In this document: in pieces, positions 1 through 6,844 of the stretch
Layout: every line of letters starts with the position of its first letter
Numbering within the stretch: the first letter of the stretch is position 1
Source: Plastoroseomonas sp036499545
GTDB lineage: Bacteria > Pseudomonadota > Alphaproteobacteria > Acetobacterales > Acetobacteraceae
Assembly (NCBI GenBank): GCA_036499545.1
Contig: DASYDR010000250.1
Coordinates: 1 to 13,144, forward strand
DNA: 13,144 nt
Direction of reading: 5' to 3'
Translations under genes and position numbers: made by a program
The notes under the pieces: model-generated
The model's database searches: none
Told to the model about the DNA's origin: nothing
The model's input: only the letters and a program-made list of their open reading frames with translations

Positions 1-25
1 CATCGAGGATGATACCCACCGGTGG

Positions 26-640
26 TCAGGCCAGCCGCGCCACGAAAGCCGCGAGATCAGGCTGCCGCACCGTGGTACTGCGCGCCGCGTGCAGCACGGC
101 ACGGGCGGCGGCGACGGTCGCGGCGAAATCGTGATTGACCAGCACGTGGTCGAATTCGTCCCAATGCGCGATCTCGTCGCGGGCGGCCGCCATGCGACGG
201 GCGACCTCCGCCGCGCTGTCCTGGCCGCGCCCGGCCAGGCGGCGCTCCAGCTCCGCAAGCGACGGCGGCAGCAGGAAGAGGCCGACGACGTCGCCCGGCA
301 GCTTGTCGCGCAGCTGGCGATGGCCCTGCCAATCGATGTCGAACAGCACGTCACGGCCGGCAGCCAATGCCGCTTCCACCGGTGCGCGCGGGGTGCCGTA
401 GCGGCGGCCGAAGATCGCGGCGTGCTCCAGCATCTCGCCGCGCCCGACCATGGCGAGGAACTCGGCCTCGCTGCGGAAGAAATAGTGCACGCCCTCGCCC
501 TCGCCCGGCCGCGGCGCGCGGGTGGTGGCGCTGACCGACAAAGCGAGCTCCGGCTCGCTCTCCAGCAGGGCGCGGGAGACGGAGGATTTGCCCGCGCCCG
601 ACGGCGCGGCGATCACCAGGCAGAGGCCGCGCCGGGTCAC
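26..640 (-). CDS. gmk: Guanylate kinase
   Basis: Cytoplasmic enzyme that phosphorylates GMP to GDP with ATP, in purine nucleotide and ppGpp-precursor metabolism. The 204-residue product matches the usual bacterial length of about 205. Visible motifs are the P-loop APSGAGKS (residues 12-19, Lys18), the GMP-binding segment SATTRAPRPGE (37-47), FGRRYGTP (77-84) with the conserved Tyr81, the FDIDWQG stretch (100-106), and the lid Arg residues around 149-154 (RRMAAAR). The start is GTG at 640. An ATG 11 bases upstream is out of frame, and the Shine-Dalgarno match is weak. It lies 24 bases behind yicC on the same strand, so it is probably translated from the yicC transcript, as in other Alphaproteobacteria. 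The family is certain. The only soft point is the exact start. Confidence 0.97.
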   Translation of the reverse strand: MTRRGLCLVIAAPSGAGKSSVSRALLESEPELALSVSATTRAPRPGEGEGVHYFFRSEAEFLAMVGRGEMLEHAAIFGRRYGTPRAPVEAALAAGRDVLFDIDWQGHRQLRDKLPGDVVGLFLLPPSLAELERRLAGRGQDSAAEVARRMAAARDEIAHWDEFDHVLVNHDFAATVAAARAVLHAARSTTVRQPDLAAFVARLA

Positions 641-664
641 GGCCCGGCCATCCGCCGCACGGGG

Positions 665-1564
665 CTACTCGACATTGGCCGCCTGCTCCTTCAGCCGCTC
701 GATGGCGGCCTTCAGGTCGAGGCCGATGCGGGTCAGCGCCACGGTCGCGGATTTGGAGCAGAGCGTATTCGCCTCGCGCACGAATTCCTGGGTCAGGAAA
801 TCGAGCTTGCGGCCGACCGCCTCGCCCGAGGCCAGCAAGGTGCGCGCCTGGTCCAGATGGGCGCCGAGGCGGTCCAGTTCCTCCCGCACATCGGATTTGC
901 CGGCGAGCAGCGCGACCTCCGCGGCCAGCCTGTCCTCCGGCACGCGGCGATCGCCGTCGAGCAGCGCCGCGAGCTGTTCCAGCAGCCGCGCCTTCTGGGC
1001 GCCCGGCTGCAGCGCCGCTTCCCGCGCCGCATCGGCGCAGAGGGCGGCGATTTCGTCGAGCAGGGCGGTCAGGATGGCGCCCAGCTTCTCACCCTCCGCC
1101 CGGCGGGAGGCCTCGAGGCCGGCCAGCACCTCGGCATAGGCGGCGGCGATGGCGGCGCGCTTCGCGTCCTCGGCCCCTTCCTCCGGCTCCACGACCTCGG
1201 CGCGCAGCACGCCGGGCAGCGTCAGCAGCGCCTCGGCCCGCGGCGGCGGCGCGCCGGGGATGCGGGCGGCAAGGTCGAGCGCCAGCTTGATCGCCTGGTC
1301 CAGCGCCGCCGGATCCGGGGTCAGGCGCGGCGCCCGCTCCTCCCGCTTCACGGTCAGGGTCGCGGAGACGTTGCCGCGCCGCAGCCGCTTGGCCGTCGCA
1401 TCCTTCAGCGCGGGTTCCAGCGCGTCGAGCCCGTTCGGCAGGCGCAACCGCGTCTCCAGGTTGCGGCCGTTGACGCTGCGGATTTCCCACACGAAGGAGG
1501 CGCCATCGGGCAGCGTGCCCGCAGCGCGCGCGAAGCCGGTCATGGAAGCGAGGCGTGTCGACAT
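665..1564 (-). CDS. yicC: YicC/YloC family endoribonuclease
   Basis: Member of the YicC/YloC family, proteins with RNase activity; E. coli YicC is linked to small-RNA turnover. The 299-residue product fits the family (about 290). Motifs seen are the N-terminal SMTGFAR (7-13), EIRSVNGR (27-34), a charged alpha-helical middle (about 130-250), VREELDRL (226-233), and the C-terminal signature GRKLDFLTQEFVREANTL (251-268) followed by CSKS. The start at 1564 is chosen because a GGTGG lies upstream and it gives the common N-terminal spacing. The ATG at 1543 (MTGFAR) has no upstream Shine-Dalgarno. An open frame continues upstream past 1564 across the neighbouring SDR gene, but its translation resembles nothing, so I reject the longer form. 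It is the first gene of a yicC-gmk pair and diverges from the SDR gene with only 39 bases between starts. The in vivo RNA targets in this organism are unknown. Confidence 0.93.
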   Translation of the reverse strand: MSTRLASMTGFARAAGTLPDGASFVWEIRSVNGRNLETRLRLPNGLDALEPALKDATAKRLRRGNVSATLTVKREERAPRLTPDPAALDQAIKLALDLAARIPGAPPPRAEALLTLPGVLRAEVVEPEEGAEDAKRAAIAAAYAEVLAGLEASRRAEGEKLGAILTALLDEIAALCADAAREAALQPGAQKARLLEQLAALLDGDRRVPEDRLAAEVALLAGKSDVREELDRLGAHLDQARTLLASGEAVGRKLDFLTQEFVREANTLCSKSATVALTRIGLDLKAAIERLKEQAANVE

Positions 1565-1603
1565 GCCATGGCTTGTCCACCGGCACGGAAAGGGATGCAA
1601 GGG

Positions 1604-2389
1604 ATGGCGGTCTATCCATGGCGCTCGGTGTTGATCACCGGCGCCTCCTCCGGCCTCGGCCGCGCCCTGGCGGAAGCGTTGGCGGCCCCCGGGGTGACGC
1701 TGCACCTGACCGGACGGGATGCTGTACGGCTGGCGGAAGCGGCCGCCGCCTGCCGGGCGCGCGGCGCCACGGTGGCCGAAGCCATGGTCGATGTCCGTGA
1801 CGCGGCCGCGATGGAGGCACTGATCCGGGGCGCCGGGCGGCTCGACCTCGTGGTCGCCAATGCCGGCATCTCCGCCGGGACCGGCGGCCTGACCGAGCCG
1901 GCCGATCAGGCAAGGGCGATCATGGCGGTGAACGTCACCGGCATGCTGAACACCGCGATCCCGGCGCTGGAGGTCATGGCGGCACAGTCGCCGGGCGCGG
2001 ACGGGGTGCGCGGACGGGTCGCGGTGATCGCCTCGATCGCCGGTTTCGTCGCCGCCCCGGGCGCGCCGGCCTACTGCGCCAGCAAATTCGCCGCCCGCGC
2101 CTGGGCCGAAGCGGCGGATGGCGCGGCACGGCCGCAAGGCTTGCGTGTGCATGCCATCTGCCCCGGCTACGTGCGGACCGCCATGACCGCCCGCAACGCC
2201 TTTCCGATGCCGCTGCTGATGGATGCGGCTGTCGCGGCCCGGCGCACGCTGGACGGCATCGCCCTTGGCCGCGTGCGGGTGATCTATCCGCGCCGGCTCT
2301 ATGCCGTGGCCCGGCTGCTGGGGGCGCTGCCGCCATCCTGGCTCTCGGCCCTGATGCGGCTGTTCCCGGCCAAGGCGCGCGATGCCTGA
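1604..2389 (+). CDS. Classical short-chain dehydrogenase/reductase (SDR), substrate unknown
   Basis: NAD(P)-dependent oxidoreductase of the classical SDR family, 261 residues, presumably cytoplasmic. Seen in order: glycine-rich cofactor motif TGASSGLG (12-19), an Asp64 in the VDVRD segment after strand 3, NAG (86-88), structural and catalytic Asn110 in AVNVTG, catalytic Ser144, and Tyr157 with Lys161 in YCASK. PGYVRT (187-192) follows the active site. The full tetrad is present, so it should be active. The C-terminal part (about 215-261) is hydrophobic with basic residues, which could mean membrane contact; this is inference. The start at 1604 is preceded by GGAAAGGG (1587-1594) at nine bases. 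The ATG at 1595 lies too close to that site. It is oriented against its neighbours yicC and mltG and is followed after 71 bases by the DUF3592-like gene, so the two may be co-transcribed. Substrate cannot be read from sequence. It is not FabG, which is elsewhere in the window. Confidence 0.9.
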   Translation: MAVYPWRSVLITGASSGLGRALAEALAAPGVTLHLTGRDAVRLAEAAAACRARGATVAEAMVDVRDAAAMEALIRGAGRLDLVVANAGISAGTGGLTEPADQARAIMAVNVTGMLNTAIPALEVMAAQSPGADGVRGRVAVIASIAGFVAAPGAPAYCASKFAARAWAEAADGAARPQGLRVHAICPGYVRTAMTARNAFPMPLLMDAAVAARRTLDGIALGRVRVIYPRRLYAVARLLGALPPSWLSALMRLFPAKARDA

Positions 2390-2460
2390 TCTCACTTGAC
2401 GGCGGGGGGCGTCCCACCTCCCTTCCATCCGCCGGGCCAAGCCATGCAGCGAGGCCGATC

Positions 2461-3312
2461 ATGGACGACCCCGAAGCCGAGGAGCCGCCCGTGCCGTCCC
2501 GCATGGGCCAACGGATGTACCAACCGTCGGTCCTCAGCTCGGTCGGCCGGGTGTGCCTCGTCATGCTGGTGATGGGCGCGTTCCCGGGAGTCCCGGGGGT
2601 GATCAGCCTGATGCGGGAGCGGGACTTCCTGCAGCACGCAACCGCTCATGCCGACGCCGTGGTGAGCGGCATGGTCAACGGCACGTCGCGCGCGGGAACC
2701 CACCATTGGGCAGTCTATACCTTCCGGACGGAAGATGGGCGCGAGGTGGAGGCCGTGGGGCAGGACGCCTGGGCCTCGGGGCCCGTCGCCCCCCTCCATG
2801 CCCAAGTGCCCGTGCGCTACGATCCGGCCAACCCGCGACAAGTGCAGGCCGATTGGCCCTCGGCGCGCTGGGGCGATGCGTGGTTCTGGGGCAGCGCGAC
2901 CGTGCTTTTTCTGGTCCTCGCCATGGCGCCGGACGGCTGGCCGTGGCTCCAGGACCTCTGGCTCGCCTTCCGCCTCCGTCGCCGGGGCATTGTCGTGGAA
3001 GCCAAGGTCGATCAGATCATCTGGGTCCCGCTGCAGATTCGCGGCAAAGAAAAGCCGCATCGCTGGCAGATCAAGACCATCGGCGTGCTGGAGGGCCCCG
3101 GCTTCCGCTTCGAGTGCCGCTCGGCATTGCTGGTGGAAGATCCACGCCCTTACATTGGGCCGCGCGGCCGCCTGCCGGTGCTGATCGATCCGCAGGAACC
3201 CGAACGCGCCCTGCTGATCGCCGAATTCCTCCCGCTCCCCAGAGTCTTCGGCTTGCGCCGGCGCGCCGACGCCGTCTGGGCGGCATGGCAACAAGCGGCC
3301 CGAGCAGGCTGA
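2461..3312 (+). CDS. Two-TM protein with two DUF3592-like domains, function unknown
   Basis: Hypothetical inner-membrane protein of 283 residues. A short polar N-terminus is followed by a hydrophobic segment (about 29-50). Then comes a soluble domain (56-132) with the DUF3592 pattern: residues AVVSGMV, an HHWAVYTFRT strand, DGREVEAVG, and a closing PVRYDPANPRQ. A second TM segment spans about 141-157. After it a second, similar domain (175-258) repeats the pattern: GIVVEAKV, HRWQI, EGPGFRFECR and LPVLIDPQEPER. The two halves therefore look like an internal duplication. DUF3592 has no established biochemical role. The start at 2461 has GAGG six bases upstream (2451-2454). The gene follows the SDR gene by 71 bases and converges on mltG with seven bases between stops. 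No catalytic motif is visible. The DUF3592 assignment is by pattern recognition and needs a profile search. Confidence 0.8.
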   Translation: MDDPEAEEPPVPSRMGQRMYQPSVLSSVGRVCLVMLVMGAFPGVPGVISLMRERDFLQHATAHADAVVSGMVNGTSRAGTHHWAVYTFRTEDGREVEAVGQDAWASGPVAPLHAQVPVRYDPANPRQVQADWPSARWGDAWFWGSATVLFLVLAMAPDGWPWLQDLWLAFRLRRRGIVVEAKVDQIIWVPLQIRGKEKPHRWQIKTIGVLEGPGFRFECRSALLVEDPRPYIGPRGRLPVLIDPQEPERALLIAEFLPLPRVFGLRRRADAVWAAWQQAARAG

Positions 3313-3319
3313 TCCCGGC

Positions 3320-4333
3320 CTAACGCACTGCCCGCTGCCGCTCCAACTCCCGCCAGCGGGCGACGTTGCGGTTATGCTCCTCCAGGGTGCTGGCGAAGAC
3401 ATGGCCGCCGCTGCCATCGGCCACGAAATACAGGAAGTCGTTGGCTTCCGGATGCAGCACCGCGCGCAGGCTCTCGCGGCCCGGGCTCGCGATCGGGCCG
3501 GGTGGCAGGCCGCGGTTGCGATAGGTGTTGAACGGATGGTCGCGGTCGAGATCGACCCGCGTCAGGGGGCGATCCAGCGGCGCGCCGTCAGCGGCGGCAT
3601 AGGCGACGGTCGGGTCGGATTGCAGCGGCATGCCGCGGCGCAGCCGGTTCATGAAGACGCCCGCGACCCGCGCCCGTTCGTCCGGCTTGCCGGTCTCACG
3701 TTCCACGATGCTGGCCAGCACCAGCGCCTCCCGCGGCGAGGTCAGCGGCAGGTCGGCGGCGCGCGACGCCCAGGCCTCAGCCAGGGTCTGTGCCATGGCG
3801 GCCTCGGCCCGGCGCAGTACCGCGGCGCGGGCATCACCATAGGTATAGGCATAGGTCTCCGGCAGCACCGCGCCTTCCGAGATCACCGGCGCGTCCCCCG
3901 TCAGCCCTTCCGCGCGGTCCAGCAGGCCGGCGATCTGGCGGGCGGTGAGGCCTTCCGGAATGGTCAGCCGGCGCTGCACCGGGCGGCCGTCGCGCAACAC
4001 GGCCAGCACCTCCGCCAGGCTCGCATGCGCGGGGAAGGCGAATTCGGCGGCGCGGATCGGCCCTTCGCCGCGGGTGACCCAGGTGGCAAGGGAGAAGAGA
4101 CGAGGGTTCTCGATCACCCCGGCGCCGGCCAAGGCCTCGCCGGCGGCGGAAAGCCCGCCACGCGGCACCACGACCGCCTTCTGCTCCGCCAGTGGCCCGG
4201 GGGCGTGATACAGGTGCAGCGCATAGCCCGCGCCACCGGCGGCCAGGGCCAGCACGGCCCCGGCCAGGGTGGCCAGGATCTTCAGCCCGCGCCGCCGGCG
4301 GGGCGGCGGTGCGGGGGCGGCACTGTCGCTCAG
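3320..4333 (-). CDS. mltG: Endolytic murein transglycosylase MltG
   Basis: Membrane-anchored lytic transglycosylase that cuts nascent glycan strands and is thought to end peptidoglycan polymerisation. Using a CTG codon at 4333 as start gives 337 residues, close to E. coli MltG (340). That form has a cytoplasmic tail with RRRRGLK, a TM helix (about residues 18-42), a LysM-like region, and the YceG catalytic domain. Signatures are ASIVERETG (catalytic Glu near residue 211), VFMNRLRRGMPLQSDPTV, HPFNTYRNRGLPPGPI and a C-terminal HNRNVARWRELERQ. The only ATG, GTG or TTG in frame is a GTG at 4255, which would remove the basic tail and cut the TM helix. The CTG overlaps the fabF stop as CTGA, like the common ATGA coupling. 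The family is certain and the start is inferred. It is the last fab-block gene before two genes on the other strand. Confidence 0.93.
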   Translation of the reverse strand: MSDSAAPAPPPRRRRGLKILATLAGAVLALAAGGAGYALHLYHAPGPLAEQKAVVVPRGGLSAAGEALAGAGVIENPRLFSLATWVTRGEGPIRAAEFAFPAHASLAEVLAVLRDGRPVQRRLTIPEGLTARQIAGLLDRAEGLTGDAPVISEGAVLPETYAYTYGDARAAVLRRAEAAMAQTLAEAWASRAADLPLTSPREALVLASIVERETGKPDERARVAGVFMNRLRRGMPLQSDPTVAYAAADGAPLDRPLTRVDLDRDHPFNTYRNRGLPPGPIASPGRESLRAVLHPEANDFLYFVADGSGGHVFASTLEEHNRNVARWRELERQRAVR

Positions 4334-5610
4334 GGCGCCCCGCGGAAGAGGATGCTGGCGTTGGTGCCGCCGAAGCCGAAGCTGTTCGACAGCGCGATCT
4401 CGATCCGGCGCGGCTGCGCTTCCTTCGCCACGCGGTCGATGACGCTGGCACGGGAGGGCTTGTCGAGGTTCAGCGTCGGCGGTGCCACCTGGTCGCGGAT
4501 GGCGAGGATCGAGAATATCCCCTCGACCGCGCCGGCAGCGCCGAGCAGATGCCCGATCGCCGACTTGGTCGACGACATCGCGACGCTGCGCGCCGCATCG
4601 CCGAACATCCGCTCCACCGCGCCCAGCTCGACGTCATCGGCGAAGGTCGAGGTGCCGTGCGCGTTGACGTACTGCACCTGCTCCGGCTCCAGCCGCGCGG
4701 AACGCATCGCCGCCTTCATCGCGCGATAGGCGCCGTCGCCGTCATCGGGCGGCGCGGTGATGTGGTAGGCATCGCCGGACATGCCATAGCCGATCACCTC
4801 TGCGTAGATCTTCGCGCCACGCTGCTTCGCGTGCTCGTATTCCTCGAGCACCAGCACGCCGGCACCCTCGCCCATCACGAAGCCGTCGCGGCCCTCGTCC
4901 CAGGGCCGCGACGCCTGGGCCGGCGTCTCGTTGAAGCCGGTGGACAGCGCGCGCGCCGCGCAGAAGCCGCCGATGCCGATCTCGTTGATCGTAGCCTCGG
5001 CGCCGCCGGCGACCATCACATCGGCATCGCCGAGCGCGATGAGGCGGGAGGCGTCGCCGATCGCGTGCACACCGGTGGCACAGGCGGTGACCACGGAGTG
5101 GTTCGGGCCCTTGAAGCCGTATTTGATCGAGACGTGGCCGGAGGCGAGGTTGATCAGCGCGCTCGGGATGAAGAAGGGCGACAGGCGGCGGACCTTGCCG
5201 GACCGGACGGTCTCGGAGGCGTCGTAGATGGTGTGCAGGCCACCGATGCCGGAGCCGATCATCACGCCGGTGGCGCAACGGCCGTCCTCATCCTCCGGCA
5301 TCCAGCCGGAATCCTCGACTGCCTCGGACGCGGCCACCAGCGCGAGCTGGATGAACCGGTCCATCTTCTTCTGATCCTTGATCGGGATCCACTCGTTCAG
5401 GTCGAGCCCGCCATCGGCCTTCGTCCCCGCCGGCACCGGCCCGGCGACCTTCGCCGGCAGATCCTTGGTGTCGAAGGACTGGATGGCGGTGATGCCGCTT
5501 TCGGCATTCAGCAGACGTTTCCAGACACGCTCGACGCCCAGGCCGAGCGGTGAGGCGATGCCCATGCCGGTGACGACAACGCGACGCGACGACGAGCCGT
5601 GCTGGAACAC
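4330..5610 (-). CDS. fabF: 3-oxoacyl-ACP synthase II (KAS II)
   Basis: Condenses acyl-ACP with malonyl-ACP, releasing CO2, to elongate fatty acids in the cytoplasmic type II pathway. The 426-residue product has the thiolase fold and the KAS II active site: Cys177 in VVTACATGVHA, His318 in NAHGTST, Lys349 in STKSAIGH and His354, plus the C-terminal glycine loop GFGGTN (412-417). After His318 the loop reads TSTFADDVELGAVE rather than the more common T-P-x-G-D form, probably a lineage feature. The start is GTG at 5610, supported by AGGGAAGAAG ending four bases upstream and by the family N-terminus RRVVVTGMG. It lies 37 bases behind acpP and its stop overlaps the proposed mltG start by four bases. 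Assignment as FabF over FabB rests on the acpP-fabF pairing and the overall sequence. Confidence 0.97.
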   Translation of the reverse strand: MFQHGSSSRRVVVTGMGIASPLGLGVERVWKRLLNAESGITAIQSFDTKDLPAKVAGPVPAGTKADGGLDLNEWIPIKDQKKMDRFIQLALVAASEAVEDSGWMPEDEDGRCATGVMIGSGIGGLHTIYDASETVRSGKVRRLSPFFIPSALINLASGHVSIKYGFKGPNHSVVTACATGVHAIGDASRLIALGDADVMVAGGAEATINEIGIGGFCAARALSTGFNETPAQASRPWDEGRDGFVMGEGAGVLVLEEYEHAKQRGAKIYAEVIGYGMSGDAYHITAPPDDGDGAYRAMKAAMRSARLEPEQVQYVNAHGTSTFADDVELGAVERMFGDAARSVAMSSTKSAIGHLLGAAGAVEGIFSILAIRDQVAPPTLNLDKPSRASVIDRVAKEAQPRRIEIALSNSFGFGGTNASILFRGAP

Positions 5611-5647
5611 GCTACTTCTTCCCTGCCTGTTGACGCTATCGGAGGCC

Positions 5648-5887
5648 TTATTCGGCCTTCTGCTTCTCGATGTATTCGATGGCGTCCTTCACGGTCGTGA
5701 TCTTCTCGGCCGCATCGTCCGGGATCTCGACGCCGAAGGCTTCCTCGAAGGCCATCACGAGTTCGACCGTATCGAGGCTGTCGGCACCGAGATCGTCGAT
5801 GAACGAAGCCTCGTTCGTCACCTTCGACTCCTCGACGCCGAGATGCTCGACGACGATCTTCTTCACCTTCTCGGCGGTATCGCTCAT
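5648..5887 (-). CDS. acpP: Acyl carrier protein
   Basis: Small acidic carrier of growing acyl chains in fatty-acid synthesis, loaded by a 4'-phosphopantetheine arm on Ser37 in the motif DLGADSLDTVELVM (32-45). At 79 residues it has the standard size. Helix IV ends in EYIEKQKAE. The start at 5887 is fixed by GGAGAGAG (5896-5903) eight bases upstream and by the family N-terminus MSDTAEKVKK. A longer in-frame reading from 6019 adds a proline- and arginine-rich stretch unlike any ACP and is rejected. It lies between fabG (199 bases upstream) and fabF (37 bases downstream). Its own promoter and structured leader in the upstream gap suggest expression above that of the enzymes, which fits the high ACP level known for bacteria. 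Confidence 0.98.
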   Translation of the reverse strand: MSDTAEKVKKIVVEHLGVEESKVTNEASFIDDLGADSLDTVELVMAFEEAFGVEIPDDAAEKITTVKDAIEYIEKQKAE

Positions 5888-5908
5888 CGGGGTTACTCTC
5901 TCCATCTG

Positions 5909-5983
5909 GCGGGCTCTGCCCGCATCTGCTGAACCGGTTCGCGGAGGCATGTCCGGCACGGCTTCCCGGCCCGAAGGGCCAGG
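5909..5983 (-). promoter_or_regulatory. Structured acpP 5' leader with three inverted repeats
   Basis: Between the proposed acpP promoter and its Shine-Dalgarno lie three inverted repeats. At 5965-5972 and 5976-5983 an 8-bp stem (one G-T pair) has a three-base loop. At 5931-5940 is the perfect palindrome GAACCGGTTC. At 5909-5914 and 5918-5923 a perfect 6-bp stem GCGGGC/GCCCGC has a three-base loop and ends about 22 bases before the acpP start codon. None is followed by a T-run, so an intrinsic terminator is unlikely. They may stabilise or pace the acpP message, end fabG transcripts in a Rho-dependent way, or hold an operator (the 10-base palindrome). The repeats are seen directly; the roles are inference. 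Confidence 0.5.
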
Positions 5984-6033
5984 ATTCGCGCTTCCCCCGC
6001 GGCGGGCGGCGCTTACCATGGAACGAAGGAGCG

Positions 6034-6062
6034 GCCTAGGCTGGGAGGGGGGCCGGGGTCAA
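6034..6062 (-). promoter_or_regulatory. Candidate sigma-70 promoter of acpP
   Basis: On the minus strand a -35 box TTGACC (6057-6062) is followed after 17 bases by CTAGGC (6034-6039). The -35 matches five of six consensus bases; the -10 is poor by E. coli standards. The arrangement is the same as at the fabD promoter (TTGACA, 17, CTAACC). Transcription would begin near 6027, giving a leader of about 140 bases before acpP at 5887. It would let acpP and fabF be made independently of fabD-fabG. Confidence 0.45.
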
Positions 6063-6086
6063 GGGCGTAACCCGGCCAATACCGCC

Positions 6087-6824
6087 TCAGATCATCGCCA
6101 TGCCGCCATTCACGTGCAAGGTCTGGCCGGTGACCCAGGCGGCGGCCGGGGAGGCCAGGTAGACCACGGCCCCGGCGATATCCTCGGGCGTGCCCATGCG
6201 GGCGGTCGGGATCCGGCTCAGCAGCACGGCCTTCTGCGCCTCGCCCAGCGTATCGGTCATGGCGGTCTTCACGAAGCCGGGCGCCACCACGTTCACCGTC
6301 ACGCCGCGGGTCGCGACCTCCTGCGCCAGGGACTTCGACATGCCGATCAGCCCCGCCTTGGCCGCGGCGTAATTGGCCTGGCCGGCATTGCCGGTGACGC
6401 CCACGATGGAAGCGATCGAGACGATCCGCCCCCAGCGCTTCTTCATCATGCCGCGCAGCGCCGAACGGGCCAGGCGGAAAGGCGCGGTCAGGTCGACATC
6501 CAGCACCGCCTGCCAGTCGGCATCGCCCATGCGGAGCGCCAGCATGTCGCGGGTGAAGCCGGCATTGTTGATCAGCACGTCGAGCGAGCCGCCCTCCGCC
6601 TCCACCTTCTCGACCAGGGCGGCCGGCGCGGCGGGGTCGGCCAGGTCGGCCGGGGCGACGATGACGCGGCCGCCGAGTTCAGCGGCCAGCGCCTCCAGCT
6701 CCGCCGCGCGGCGGCCGGTGATGGCGACGGTGGCGCCGGCCTGGTGCAGGGCGCGGGCGGTGGCGGCCCCGATGCCGCCGGTGGCACCGGTGACCAGGGC
6801 GACCTTGCCTTCAAGCGAGAACAT
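6087..6824 (-). CDS. fabG: 3-oxoacyl-ACP reductase
   Basis: NADPH-dependent SDR that reduces 3-oxoacyl-ACP to 3-hydroxyacyl-ACP, the first reduction of each elongation round. The 245-residue length is standard. Seen are the cofactor motif TGATGGIG (12-19), NNAG (87-90 region), catalytic Ser139 (SIASIVG), Tyr152 and Lys156 in GQANYAAAKAG, PGFVKTAMT (182-190) and the FabG-type ending TGQTLHVNGGMAMI. The position of the catalytic-tetrad Asn (TNL in E. coli FabG) reads VDLT, with Asp111. The start at 6824 is supported by GAGGAAAG (6834-6841) nine bases upstream. It sits between fabD and acpP, which identifies it as the fatty-acid-pathway reductase rather than another SDR. It lies 118 bases behind fabD across a strong hairpin. 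Confidence 0.96.
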   Translation of the reverse strand: MFSLEGKVALVTGATGGIGAATARALHQAGATVAITGRRAAELEALAAELGGRVIVAPADLADPAAPAALVEKVEAEGGSLDVLINNAGFTRDMLALRMGDADWQAVLDVDLTAPFRLARSALRGMMKKRWGRIVSIASIVGVTGNAGQANYAAAKAGLIGMSKSLAQEVATRGVTVNVVAPGFVKTAMTDTLGEAQKAVLLSRIPTARMGTPEDIAGAVVYLASPAAAWVTGQTLHVNGGMAMI

Positions 6825-6844
6825 CGGCGGCGTCTTTCCTCAAA

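Noticed and set aside
1..25. Minus-strand ATG at position 3 as start of the next gene after gmk, and palindrome CCACCGGTGG at 16-25
   Set aside because: Only three bases of any such gene would be in view, so nothing can be tested. The short palindrome is not distinctive in GC-rich DNA.
89..1594. Long plus-strand open frame continuous with the SDR gene (would make a 766-residue protein)
   Set aside because: It is the antisense of gmk and yicC, both clear families. The translation is His/Gln/Arg/Gly-rich with no recognisable domain, as expected when high GC content removes stop codons. The SDR homology begins only at about 1604.
1565..2440. N-terminal extension of yicC upstream of 1564 (would make 591 residues)
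   Set aside because: It is antisense to the SDR gene and does not resemble a protein family; the YicC opening SMTGFAR fits the start at 1564.
4192..5553. Long open frame antisense to fabF (453 residues)
   Set aside because: His/Ala/Gly/Arg-rich shadow of fabF with no motif or start context.
5888..6019. Longer AcpP with 44 extra N-terminal residues
   Set aside because: ACP starts with MSDTAEKVKK; the extension is low complexity and crosses a Shine-Dalgarno and inverted repeats.
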